Part shown: positions 36,225-47,361 of the stretch, piece after piece
Numbering within the stretch: position 1 is the first letter of the stretch
How the letters are laid out: every line of letters starts with the position of its first letter
Source of the DNA: Panaeolus papilionaceus
Taxonomy: Eukaryota > Basidiomycota > Agaricomycetes > Agaricales
DNA: 64,000 bases
Direction of reading: 5' to 3'
NCBI GenBank assembly: GCA_015501605.1
Contig: JADNRZ010000020.1
Coordinates: forward strand, 186,001 to 250,000
Notes under the pieces: generated by a model
The model's input: the letters and a program-made list of their open reading frames with translations, nothing else
The model's database searches: none
What the model was told of the DNA's origin: nothing
Position numbers and translations under genes: made by a program

Positions 36225-37146
36225 TTCCGTTTGAGCTGTGTTGAAGAGATGAGGGAGAACCAGGTGGTGGTGGTTCAAGGTATAGGTCGTGCTCTCTTCA
36301 CCAAATCATGACCAGAATTCAGGCATGCCTAATCCACGTGTGGAAAAATGCTCTATATAGCATCGACGACTCCAACACGGCCGCAATGAGTAAAATAATT
36401 GAACCTTCTTTAAGCTCCCAGACTCTGGTGCGTAATCGTGCCTTGGATGGGACGCAGTCGTTCGGGCCTCGAAGGCACTGCCTCGGAGATCCTTCGGCAT
36501 ATTTAGCTCAAGTCACTCCTGACCACAGCTTACAACTTGACTCAAGTCAGTATAATCGAGTTATAGGGACCGTCCGGAATTCCATTACAATGCCTATCAG
36601 TCGGCCAAAAGTGCCCCAATCGATACAGTTAGGTTGTTGAGTGAAGTAGATCCCACCCTGATTACCGAAAGGAGGTGGCTTCAGAATCTGACACGTGCGT
36701 GACAACAATGTAGCCCCTGCGCGAGCCCTGCAGCCTCTTTCTATCTACCGACCGATTCGCAGGGTGGAGGGCTACAAAAGGCCTCTGCCTTTGGTACATC
36801 TGCTCCCATCATTCACCTCGTTTCTCGTCCGGCATAGCCCAAATCCTATTCTATTCATCGATTGTCTTGGGGCGGCATTGCGGCGTCCTTACACAACGTG
36901 TCAGGACCTCGAGGCAGGGCACAGGTGAGCGCATGCTTGGATCCGAATGTTGACTCGCAACATACATGCTTTTTGTTAATCACACTGACATGCTGTTAGT
37001 CAGTTATATTTATCATTCACCATAAATTATCCATTCTCCTCCTTCCTTTCTACTTTCATCTCTATCTCCGACCGTCCCAGTATATTGCGCCGGCGCAGCG
37101 TCCTTTGCTCGCAGTATCTTATCTTTTAGAGACTTAATCCTTAACG
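36225..37146. promoter_or_regulatory. Divergent intergenic region
   Basis: Lies between the GTPase gene (-) and the P/Q/Y-rich gene (+). A TATATAG motif on the minus strand at about 36354-36360 is a candidate TATA box for the GTPase gene. No gene is supported inside. Confidence 0.35.
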
Positions 37147-37907
37147 ATGACAGAGTACGATTTTTCGCCTGCAGCCTATGAGCGTGCCAGAGAGAAGCGC
37201 GAGAGCGTCTCTCGATGGGTCGACGGCACCAAGTTGCATGAACCTCCCAACCCATTCCTTCCTCTTCCAGGAGAGCAACGAACATCATCGTTCTATGATA
37301 CCCCATCACCACCTAGGGCATCGAGGAGTACAACCCCTTACGGTGCTGCGAATTACCAAGCTGCACCTTCAAGGTCTTACAGCCTACCGCCATCCATGGT
37401 TGCGCCAAGTCAGGCGACGCAGACCCCTTATGCCCTACAGCCAGCTCAGCAGCAATACGCAATGTATGGCAACAATACCTACTACTCGTACCCTGGCAGC
37501 CATCAAACCTCACCACTTGTATCCCCCCCTGCGCCAACACAATATTCCTATTCGCAGCCTCTAGCTCCTTATAACGGTGCTAGGACTATCATGCCAAACG
37601 GTCAGCAGTACTATCAGCCGGCCTCCAACCAGCCTGTCATTGTACCAATACACGGGGGTGCAGCAGGCTATGTCGTCGTTCCGGCTGCTGGTCAGAAGAT
37701 CCAGATAGTTCCTGTGAGTGGACCCTTACATTCTACCTTTACCTCATTTGTTCGGCTTACTTACGCTTATTGTTCTTACAATAGAACACCCAGTATGCTC
37801 CGGTGATGACTGTCAAAAGTGACAATGGCCAGTCATTTTTAGGCAGCTTGAAGAGTGGTAGGAAGTCCAAGAAGAAGTCTAGAAGCAGTCGACGGGACAG
37901 TTATTGA
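37147..37907 (+). CDS. Pro/Gln/Tyr-rich low-complexity protein
   Basis: Predicted 229 residues in exons 37147-37713 and 37785-37907 (690 nt). A charged N-terminus (YERAREKRESVSRWV) is followed by a long Ser/Pro/Gln/Tyr-rich region with repeated QY/YSYP-type motifs, then a hydrophobic patch (PVIVPIHGGAAGYVVVPAAG). The C-terminus is strongly basic (GRKSKKKSRSSRRDSY). No catalytic domain or signal peptide is seen. The composition suggests a disordered, possibly condensate-forming or nucleic-acid-associated protein, but that is only inference from composition. The splice junction (CCT|GTGAGT ... AATAG|AAC) is canonical. Confidence 0.7.
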
Positions 37908-39252
37908 AATTGGACGTTTTGTTACATTTAACATTTTGCATTTATCTTTGACATTTTCTGTTCATTATATCTTTCTTATTGCCAGTGCTTTCTTCGCTCT
38001 TTCTACTAACCACATTCTTTAATATGGAACGCCAGACGGCCATTATTCTGTAGATGTGTAGTATCACCCTATCCCCTTGTAGACATATTGTTATACCCAT
38101 ATTTGACCGCGCTCTCTATGTTGTTCGTCCATCATGTACATCCTTATGCCCTTGTCTTGCTTTGATATCAAGGCAAGTTTGAAATATACATATGTTTTGA
38201 TTGCGCATTGCAATCTATATATTTTTTTCCCCAGTGAATGGCGAGCGGTAAGGGAATGTTATTGGATTACCGTGGATTCGGTTTCGCTGACGGTGATGAA
38301 CTGGCGATGTTCATGTCCGGGATCACCCTCTTGACTCCACTCGTCCAATCAGGCCTCATATCCTCGTGTTTTGATGTGAGACCAACTCAAAATTCCGATG
38401 AAGGCCTTGAAAAGGTAGCGAGTCAGGGAAAATTGTGGGTTTGAACCATCTTTTGATAGATGTAATCAAGCCAAAGTCAAGGTATCAAAAGGTGGCGTAG
38501 AAAGGATTTTTCATTCCTCCGACCTGAAGAAAGGGAACATGGATCAAAGGCTGACACAAGCTTTTGGCGTATCTTTTGAATAAAAGGATTGTTCCTTTCT
38601 GGTGAGCCAGTGGCGCGCTGAGACTCAGCAGCAGCAATGGGAGTGTCAAAAAATGGTGACGGCAAGATCTAAAGACCAGGGATGGGGCTTGAATGTCTGA
38701 AAAGGGGTTCACGCTGTCAAGATTCTGTTATATAGAAGGACACAAAAATGTATATTGCCTGATAAATTGTCCACTGGGCAACACAGGGATAGGCCAGTGC
38801 TATGGATCAAAGCGGGTTCGTGACTGTATCACGAGCGGGGTTGTGGGGGACCAAATGAAGGATTCATCAACTCGAGGGCCGAAATTGACCTCCGACAACC
38901 TCCGATAAAAAACCCGCCAATCCTGAGACTCGCAGAGTCGCAATTGACTGTTTAGGCCGCATACGTCGGGGGATAAATTGCTGTCACCCTCAAGCCAGAC
39001 ACAACGAATTATACAAACTTTAGCCCAGCGAGTCTGCCAGCAGACTGACGCATGGAATGAGTTTGATGTGTTCCAAAAAAAGAATTGGCTCGGGGAGCAG
39101 TGTTGCTGGTTATCCATTCATGTCCTCTACGGAGACTGGGAGGAGGGATGTAGTAGAGTGTAATGGGATAGAGTATTAAAAGATTGAGTGACCATAAAGA
39201 GTGAGTTTGAAAAAGACAGGAATTGGATTGTCGGGGATATAGGTGGGTAACT
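37908..39252. other. Intergenic, no supported gene
   Basis: T-rich 3' flank of the P/Q/Y-rich gene, then about 1 kb without a convincing frame. Confidence 0.5.
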
Positions 39253-40364
39253 CTAGACCTGGGGGAGATTTGGAGTTACTGGGTATAGTGATGTTGGGGC
39301 AGTTGCACCGGGGTGACTGGGCACCGAGCTTCCTGAAGCTTTTGCGTAGTCGTTCAAGTAGGGAGATGCCCCAACTTTGGTCTCCTGCGAGTCGGGGAAA
39401 ATGCCCATATAGAACTGAGGAGGGAGCTTGAGATTGAGCGTGGTCGGTGTCGCAGTGGCAGGTATGGTCCCCTTATCGGAAGGAAGCCAGACTTGGGTCT
39501 GCAACTGATGGTGTGTCTCCATAATGAACTGTGGAAAACGCTTGTCAAAGCTTCCTAGGTCGGTGATGCAGTCTTTCCAGACAGGACGACCGTTTGTATG
39601 AGAGATGATGGCGAAAACAAGGAGTGTAGCGAGATAAAAGATGCCTAAGATCAGGTTAGTCACAAAAATGTAGAAGAAAATCATTGAAGGCATACTTGTC
39701 GCCAACAGCGCAATGATAAGCCCCTGTACAGCGAATGTTTCTCGACAATACTCGGCAAAGTCCCCTGTTGAACGACGATAAAAAAAGAATGTAAGATGTA
39801 ATAGAATTTGTTAAGGAAAGTCAATATACTCACCGCCAAATCGACCGCAATGCCAAAGGTCCGCATCATTTCGCCATAGGATGAGAAGAGCGGTGCACGT
39901 CGCCCACAAGATTGAAAACACAACTAACGTCCAGCGAGACGCTTTGAATACACGCAAGAATGTAATAGAAAATTTCTGGCAAGCTTACCCATTATGGTCA
40001 CTTCGAAGATAACATTCAAGAATAGGACATTGCGACGATATATGGGCAAAATCAAACTTTCCAAATGTATGTCGGTAAGTATGAGAGAAAACACGACATA
40101 ATTATTGAACACCATACATGACTGGCCACAGTAGAACACCCAGGCCACCTGCCAGCAGGCCAAGAACTTCAAACTCGGGTGTAAACTCGGAAGGATTAAA
40201 TCCAAAATCCGCAACCATCAAGTGAAGGAGGAGACCAAAGCTCGAGAAACCAAGCAGAATGCTTAGAGCTAAGGGCAAATATAAGTGTTGAATTCAGTCA
40301 GAAACAGACAACGAAAGAAAAACTCACCCAGCATCCATGTGCGGGCAGTGTGCATAAAGTGCAT
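39253..40364 (-). CDS. Multi-span membrane protein, tandem copy 1
   Basis: Predicted 268 residues. Exons on the minus strand are 40364-40328, 40268-40118, 40056-39989, 39923-39834, 39764-39696 and 39644-39253 (807 nt). Hydrophobic spans include SILLGFSSFGLLLHLMV, VLGLLAGGLGVLLWPV, LFLNVIFEVTIMVVFSILW and the pair LIIALLAT/FYLATLLVFAIIS. A conserved short loop LPIYRRNVLFLN and the post-membrane motif HTNGRPVWKD match the tandem paralog at 41316-42345, as do all five intron positions. The C-terminal tail is Pro/Thr-rich and ends TPNLPQV, as in the paralog. Likely a four-span or five-span integral membrane protein with a cytosolic or exposed disordered tail. I do not recognise a named family. 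Confidence 0.8.
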
Positions 40365-41315
40365 CTTGGATGACTGAGCCCAGGATCCTGGAGGTTGAGA
40401 GGAGAGAAGGTAGGTACACTAATGCCCATAGTGGCGTAATAAGCCCACAAGGAACAGCTATCTTTGTACTTTAGATAACCGAGGCAAGGATGAAGCTCTT
40501 GATTGAGAGGATGCTGGGTATCTTAAATAAGACCATCATCTTATCATACATGAATAGTTCCAAGATTGAATCATGTTGAATGAAGTATCGCGTTGCAAGA
40601 ACCTAGAAAACATCTTGATATAATGCAGTTGAACCACGAGTCCTCAGGCAGAAAATAAAATTGAGTTCAATTGAAGTTGAGTTGAAAAAGTACTTGGTTA
40701 GGACGCTGAAGGTGGATGACAGGAAGGTGCCAAACGTCACACAAGCATGGGAATAAAAAAAAGCCAGTGATGTAGTATATTTGGAACCCAGCCCTAGGCT
40801 TGAGGTTTACCGTGCTGATGAAGTAATCCAACTCAGAAGTTGTTGGACGCTATGGGTACCCCCATGGTAACATCAGAAGAAGCGCAAAATGAAGAATTGA
40901 CGGTGAAGACTCACCGAAAATAAGTGTCACTTCCAGTCATCTTTGCGAAATGTGTGTGAACCAGTTTGCGGTCCAGTGAACCATGATTTGGCTTTGCTTG
41001 AGGAACCAGAGAGAAAACAGCCGCGAGTCGAGATCCAGGTAAGGATACAAATGAACAAATCAAGGAATGGTCAAGAAGAAATTTTTTGGCCGTCATACAA
41101 TAAAGCGTCTTCATTTTTTAATAAACAATTGAGTGCATCAGATTTCATAACGTGGCAAAAGCAGAGGAAAAATGCGGAAAATTACAAATTAATGTTAAAT
41201 CTAAAAAGTATCTCGCATGGGCATGAAAGTTCAGCAACGAAGGATATGAACGTCCGGGAACTTCATCAAGAAATAGGAAACGACAAGAGATTTAAAGGGG
41301 AGGAGTATGCAGGGT
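40365..41315. other. Intergenic between membrane-protein paralogs
   Basis: Upstream region of copy 1. An open frame at 40943-41383 (+) runs antisense into the end of copy 2 and shows no domain, so I do not call it. Confidence 0.5.
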
Positions 41316-42345
41316 TCAAACTTGAGGAAGGTTGGGCGTCTGCAACGACGGTTGGGACAGCGGTGTCGCCACAACCGTCGTAGACTGATTGGTTAAAGAG
41401 GTTGCTGGATAATTAGTTGATGCCGTAGGTTGGCTATACGTCGTTGGTTGACTGTATGTCGATGCTGGTGGTGCAGGAGCCTGAGACTTCATCGTGAAGT
41501 TGTTTGGTTGAGACTGAGAGGCCGCGTTGTGGGCGTCCAGGTCGGGAACGGATATCTTCCAGATGGGTCTTCCTCTTTTGTGGGACACCAGAGCGAAGAT
41601 TAGGAGAGCAATGAAGTACAGCATGACTGTGCAAGACGCAGGTGTCAGCAAATCGAAGCCACAAGGGAAATCACTGCATAATCTTACGGAACACGAAAAT
41701 AGTGACCGTCAATCCTTGTATCGCGAAAAATTGATGACAAAATTCGCTTGCGACACCTGGTTGAAACAGATGTGATTAGCGGAACGAATGTGTGAACCTA
41801 GGCCATTAACGTACCTGAGACAAAATCGCAGGAGTCAAAAGGTGGAGGAAAGAGAACATCTCGCCATTGAATGACAAGAATGGCAGTGGTCATCCACAGT
41901 ATCCACAACACAACTAAATGCAAGAGAAAATAAATCAATGAGGATGAAAATAAACATTGTGAGAGAGCCACTCACATAGGGCAGTAAGCTCAAAGATAAT
42001 ATTGAGGAAAAACACATTTTTGCGGAAAATCGGCAGAATTAACCTTGAATTGAAATCAACATCGTCCTGTTCAAGCTGAGAGGTGAGACGGATGAACATA
42101 CATAACGGGCCACATAAGGAGGCCGAGAATGCCTGCAAGCAGACCGACGGGTTCAAAATCTACAGTGACAGGATCTGGGCCAACGTTTGAGAGCTGGGTC
42201 CAATGAGCGATGAGACCGAATGCAGGGAGTCCCAGTATAAGACACAGAGCTGGATGAAAGTATAGCCTCAGTTAACGCTTCTGCACCATAATTGAGGGAA
42301 ACACTCACTAAGCACCGAAGTGCGGGCAATGTTCATGTACTGCAT
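41316..42345 (-). CDS. Multi-span membrane protein, tandem copy 2
   Basis: Predicted 243 residues. Exons on the minus strand are 42345-42309, 42249-42102, 42043-41976, 41913-41815, 41756-41688 and 41626-41316 (732 nt). It has the same gene structure as copy 1; exons 1, 3 and 5 are identical in length (37, 68, 69 nt). Membrane spans are visible around LCLILGLPAFGLIAHW, VGLLAGILGLLMWPV, FFLNIIFELTALFVLWILW and TVTIFVF/MLYFIALLIFALVS. The motifs LPIFRKNVFFLN and HKRGRPIWK mirror copy 1. The tail is Ser/Thr/Pro/Gln-rich with YSQPT repeats and ends TPNLPQV. Function unknown; tandem duplication is clear. Confidence 0.8.
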
Positions 42346-44266
42346 CGCAGGAGTTGACGAGGCTGGGCCAATGACAGAGCTGACAAACGCAAGTTGGGGT
42401 GGTATGAAAGAAGCAAGCCTGGGCTTTAAATCCCCCAGGAACGTCCGCGGTCTTACAAAATCTTGATAAACACGACGCAGTAGTGGGTGTATTTTTAAAG
42501 AAGAGCTATGAGCGATCAACGTCCGATGAAGGCTCCTATTAAAGCGATGAGTTCGACATTGTGTTTGGATTTAGTACTATACTCACAGGTTGTTGTTGTA
42601 GGTTGGTTATAATTAGCCATGGCGCTGCCATCCAAGTATCGTGTTCAATTGCGAAATTAGATTGGGATGCACACCTGTCTTTATGACCCTTCAAGCTGAT
42701 TCATAAATGTTACAAGCTCTATTAACCCTCTCAGATGAAACACGATAAACAAGGAAAAAGTTTAGCTTACCTTCCCCCTTGCCTTATCGTGTCGTTCGCA
42801 GGTAGCAAACTTCACCAGAAACAACAGGTCTCAAAGATGCCACTGAAGCCGACAACGTCGCAAAATGATATCATTCAAAAGCAATGTCAAGCCTAGAAAT
42901 AAACGTCCATGAGTAAATACTTCAACCACGTCGATCAATTGATGAAAAATCATTGACTTACTTACCTCGACGTTGCATAAACGGGGCAACCAACAATCAA
43001 GGTGCTCAATAGCGAACCACAGCCTTGGTAAAAATGGACGATTGTGAGAAGGGATCTGCACTGCACCGACCACGCCGCTCATATCCCTCATAACAATTTT
43101 GCCAACACATGAACCTCCGCCAGAGCGGGGACATTTTTTGCATTGAGGAACAACCAACCTGCGAATAAATGAGACAGAGTGAGTACATCTATCCCTTCGG
43201 ACAATCAAAAACCAACTACACACCTCTAAATGAAAAATCCCAGGGTATCAACCAACACTGACGTACGGCGGTGACTTATCAAACCACCTAAACGCTAAAA
43301 ATATCAGTAATGTGAGTAAAGTCCCCAACCAGGAAGACCTATCAGTCCTTGGCCTTGTAATTATGAACGACATCTCATCCAACCAACACAAAAGGGAACA
43401 AGAGCGAGGATGAAACAACTAGAAGAGGCTATATCATTGACTTCTACACTAATTTTAGTTTGGTTTGAAATGGTTTTGCGATACCAATGGCTCCATGCAA
43501 GTGACGGGGAATAAAAACATCACTTGATCAACTGAAACCTCGGTGGGAGGGGAGGGAGGAAATCTAGAGTAACTGGCGCGAGAAGCACGTATCCCAACAT
43601 CCACATACGTATCTGCGTCTACGCGAAAGCAGAGAGGCAGAGACAGAGGGAGGGAGAGAGAGCACTGCCGCCCGACCCAAGACAACATAAAAAAATATTC
43701 ATGTCTGGGTCCGTAATCCGACGTGAGGTGTAATTAAACTCTAAAAATACATGAAAAGCTGTGGGTGGCGAGTGTCATCAATAACCATCTCGCACCGTAA
43801 AAATTAAGCTAAAACACTCACCATGCAAATAAGCATCTGCACTTCACAGACCAACCAATGACGTGGTCCATGAACGAAAAAGAATCATCATAAGTCAAGA
43901 ACAAAGACGAAAAACGAAAGAGCAACGGGAAAGGCAGAGAGCAGCAATGAAAAGGAAGAGTAAAAGCTATCCGACCATCCCAAGAGAAAAAAGATATAGC
44001 ACAGAAATCAAATCAAAATTCCAAGGTGATAATGAGGGAGGCAACAGCGACCGGGGGACGGAGGCGGACAGCAAGTGGGCTCACTCGCATCCATGTGGGG
44101 ACTACGGGTCCAAAGCGAGAAGTCGTCCACGGGAAACGAGGCAGGAGGTCGTCCACGATAACCCAGGAGCTGAAGTCGTCCACAGGAACCAACAGCTGAG
44201 GTATCGGCAAAAAGTGCATGATCCGGGCTACAAAGGCCCACTAGCCCGACACGATGACATAAAAAA
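42346..44266. other. Intergenic, no supported gene
   Basis: Nearly 2 kb without a supported gene. A minus-strand frame at about 42831-43223 contains a CKKCPRSGGGSC cluster but I could not build a splice model. A lysine-rich plus frame from 43863 runs antisense into the large gene's end. Confidence 0.45.
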
Positions 44267-47200
44267 TCACGAAAAATGTCTCTTCGCACCCTCCATTCTC
44301 CCCTGCTGCTGCGCCTCATGCACATCGTCCTCTCTGTATCTCTTATTCGCTCCTCTCGGACTAGGCCCACCCGCACCCATGCCACTGGTCATCCCACTCC
44401 ACTCCCCACTTGCGCTCTGACTCTGACTCTGCCTCCTCACATGCCCCGTCGTCGATCTCGTCGGGGTAACACTCCCCACACTCCCCGTCGACGGGTTATT
44501 CAACGACGGCAAAAAGTACATATCAATTGACGGCTTCTTGAGCTTCCTCCTCCTCGCCCCGCTCCCTTCCCCACCGCTAGCAGCACCGGCCATAACAGGA
44601 CTCGTCGGATTCGAATGAACAAGGCTCTCAATCGTCATCGCACTGCTCCCCCCAGGCGTACTCGGTATATCCATGTTGTCCGAAAGCGGGGTGGGTTTCT
44701 TTTTATACTGCGCGTCAAAACATGTCCATTTAACAAGGAGGAGAAATACAGCAAAAGCCGCAAATACTCACAGTTTCCAACTCGGGCTTTCCTCTCCACC
44801 TCGCAATAGCCTCTACAAATCTCACAGCTGCACGTTCTACGGGTTCAGCAGGGTATTGCCATGCCAGATCTTCCATGTGCGTAGCACAATCCGGCGTGGA
44901 GGCGGGTATATCGTAGAACTGCATCATCAAAATCAAAATCAAATCAGCTCCTAAATCCTCAAAAAAACCACAAAAAAGTACATACCCTCCTCAACCTCTC
45001 CATCATCTCAACCTCATACTCCTCCTCTTCCCTCGCCTTCGTCTTCCCCGCACCATCCCTCAAACTCGGGAAAAGTATCTTCACAGCTTCAACAACACTA
45101 GGCAGCTCATCAGGGTCCATCTCACCAAACTCATCCGCGTCGTCGTCGTCGTCGTCGTCGTCGTGGTACCGGCTCCCTGTACCGGTCTTCTCATTCAACG
45201 CCAACCCGACTTGGAGGAGACATTGGACGGCATGCAACCCCGTCCAGCCTGCTGAGAGGTATCCCTCTAGTACGGCGCGGGTTAAGAGCCCCGCGAGGAG
45301 CATGTACCATTCCGATGAAGGGCGGAGGGCGTATTCGTACATCCTTGATGTCGATGATTGAGCTAGCATGAGGGAGTATCAGCACGCAGTTAAAGATAAG
45401 AAAAGCAAAGTACATACCAGCCTGACTCCCCGCTCCCCAACTCGCCGGAACACTATCCCCCTTCCAGGCGTACTACTCATCTCCCTCTCCCTCTCCCTCT
45501 CCCTCTCCCTCGCCATCTCCCTCCTCATCTCCTCCTCCTCCTCCCCCCTACTCTCCCTCCCCAGCTCAGCAGCCACCAACGCACTCAACCTTACAAATCT
45601 TGGTATCAACACGCTCAACTTCGTATTCCCCGCCCCCGTCATCTGATCCACCTCCACCACCTTCCTTCTCAACGCGCTCCCCCTCACACCAGGCCTCAAC
45701 AACCCGCTCCCGATCCCGCTTCCGTCCTGCCATCCCGTTATCCCGCCCCCACCAGGGATGGTGATACCACTCGTGTTCATCCACGTCGACGGGGCGAGCG
45801 GGATATGCGTCTGTGGGTGTAAATGCATCCTCGAGCTCGGACTCTTCATCACACCAGGCCCTCCAGACTGTGCCCTTGCATGCGCTTGCCCCGCACCACC
45901 ACCACCACCACCAGCGGCACCGCCTCTCCCCGACCCAGAACTCGCCGCACCCGCGGGTCTGCCTCTCGCCGATCCCCCTTGTCTCGACGGCGACTTCGCC
46001 TCAACGCAAATCTCACATCCCGTATGAAGATGTCTCGGGCATCGGAATGCAGCGGGTGCGTTGGCCGTACTAGGGTCTGCCCCTACCGCATACAGACTCC
46101 GAGTTCTTGCGCTCGGCCGGGGTTTGGTAGGAGCGACAAGGGGGGGTGGCGGTTGTTGCGGGTGTTGGAGATGCTGGTGGGAATGCTGAGGATTCGGGTA
46201 CGGCATATTCATCTGCGGATGGCGAGACGACGACGAGGAGGAAGAAGCTTGATTATAATCTATATACGACTGTTGGTAATTCGGGGGTATGATGGATTTT
46301 GAGGTTGTTGTTGTTGTTGTTGTGGGATGGGTCGGGACGGATGAGCGTACGCATTCGGGGCAAATGCACCCGAAATAGGTGCAAGTGTCGTAAGAGCATC
46401 TGGAAGGTCTGATGTAGAAAAGCTGGTCGAGGGGGTTTCAGAGGGTGTGGTGGCTTTTGCGTTGGAGGACATGGTGTGTCGGTAGGGTGGTACAGGAGCT
46501 TGTCTTGCGAAAAGATCGTTGATCAGCGTCCCTAGCGCAAGTCGTAGGCGGACGCCATTAGGTAGCCGATGCGGGTAATGTTGGCTTGCATTGGACGCTT
46601 TTAGCTTTGGAGAGGTGGGAGGTGTGAGAATGTCTTCGTCGTTCTTTGTATGTATTGGAGGAGGTTGTTCAAGCATGGATGTGATGACTTTTTCAAGGCC
46701 TTCCGCGCGAAGCCGAAGACTCCTAGCGAGAGCGAGATCTTGCCTCTGTAGCCGATCTTCTTCGTCGTCGTTGTGAGGATGGTCTGGACCACCTGCTCGT
46801 GCAATAAGCGCGGCTACTTCTTCACCCTCACTGCCCTCCTCGTCGTCTTCGTCATAATTCTCGGGTCTGTGTCGATGACTGTAGTGTGGTGAATTCGGAC
46901 CACCTGTGCGATCCGTCATACCGAGTTCTGCTCTAGCCTGAGAGAACCGTGTTCTACCTGAAACCACGCCGTCAACGACTCGCCGGCTAGATACGCAGGA
47001 AGCAATACTCACCATGAACCCACAACATATGATCAATGATCAATGTGCGCGTACTCTTCTCCCTTGGAGGGATCGAATGCAGATGATGCGCATGTTTATG
47101 AGCAGGAGCTCTGAAAACCGTTTGGGACTTTGAAGAGGAGCCGCGAGCAGTGTTTAAAGCGGGAAGTGATGGCGATGATGATGATGAGGGACCCAAAGAT

Positions 47201-47361
47201 GTATCATACTGAGCATAGATATAAGATGAAGAACTAGCAGCTGGGTATTGTTGATTCTGTTGTTGATGCTGCTGTTGATGTTGCTGATGAAGATGCTGTT
47301 GGACCAATAAATGCGGTGGTGTATGATTTGCCATCTGGTGGTTTGAGACGACAAACTGCAT
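44267..47361 (-). CDS. Large Q/S/P-rich regulatory-type protein with a frame break
   Basis: Minus-strand exons are 47361-47013, 46957-45414, 45362-44986, 44918-44772 and 44707-44267, roughly 950 residues. A polyglutamine/His N-terminus leads to HMLWVHGRTRFSQARAELGM, split by intron 1. Then come an acidic block, a conserved helix (NGVRLRLALGTLINDLF), a Cys/His cluster (RCPRHLHTGCEIC), an Arg-Glu repeat, a helical region (SEWYMLLAGLLTRAVLEGYL), a poly-Asp run and FYDIPASTPDCATHMEDLAW. A basic Ser-rich tail ends it. The frame breaks near 46283-46287, at a run of five G on the plus strand: one extra base would join the two halves smoothly. Alternatively, a 110-bp intron with a weak GTGCAT donor could bridge it. 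The donor ending exon 2 (GTACTT) is also atypical. It looks like a nuclear regulator; no family is named. Confidence 0.65.
45130..45165. repeat. CGT trinucleotide run encoding poly-Asp
   Basis: Eight or so consecutive GTC/CGT triplets within exon 3 of the large regulatory-type gene, read as an Asp run on the minus strand. A candidate length-variable site. A CTCCCT hexamer run at about 45478-45512 encodes an Arg-Glu repeat in the same gene. Confidence 0.7.

Noticed and set aside
37178..37564. 128-codon alternative frame inside the P/Q/Y-rich gene
   Set aside because: Frame shadow of the spliced gene at 37147-37907, which has canonical splice sites.
40943..41383. 146-codon plus-strand frame
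   Set aside because: Overlaps the end of a well-supported minus-strand gene and shows no recognisable feature.
42831..43223. Minus-strand frame with CKKCPRSGGGSC cluster
   Set aside because: No consistent start, splice model or family match; could be an exon of an unseen gene but not supportable.
43863..44420. 185-codon Lys/Arg/Glu-rich plus-strand frame
   Set aside because: Largely the antisense of the 3' end of the large regulatory-type gene; low-complexity composition explains the open frame.
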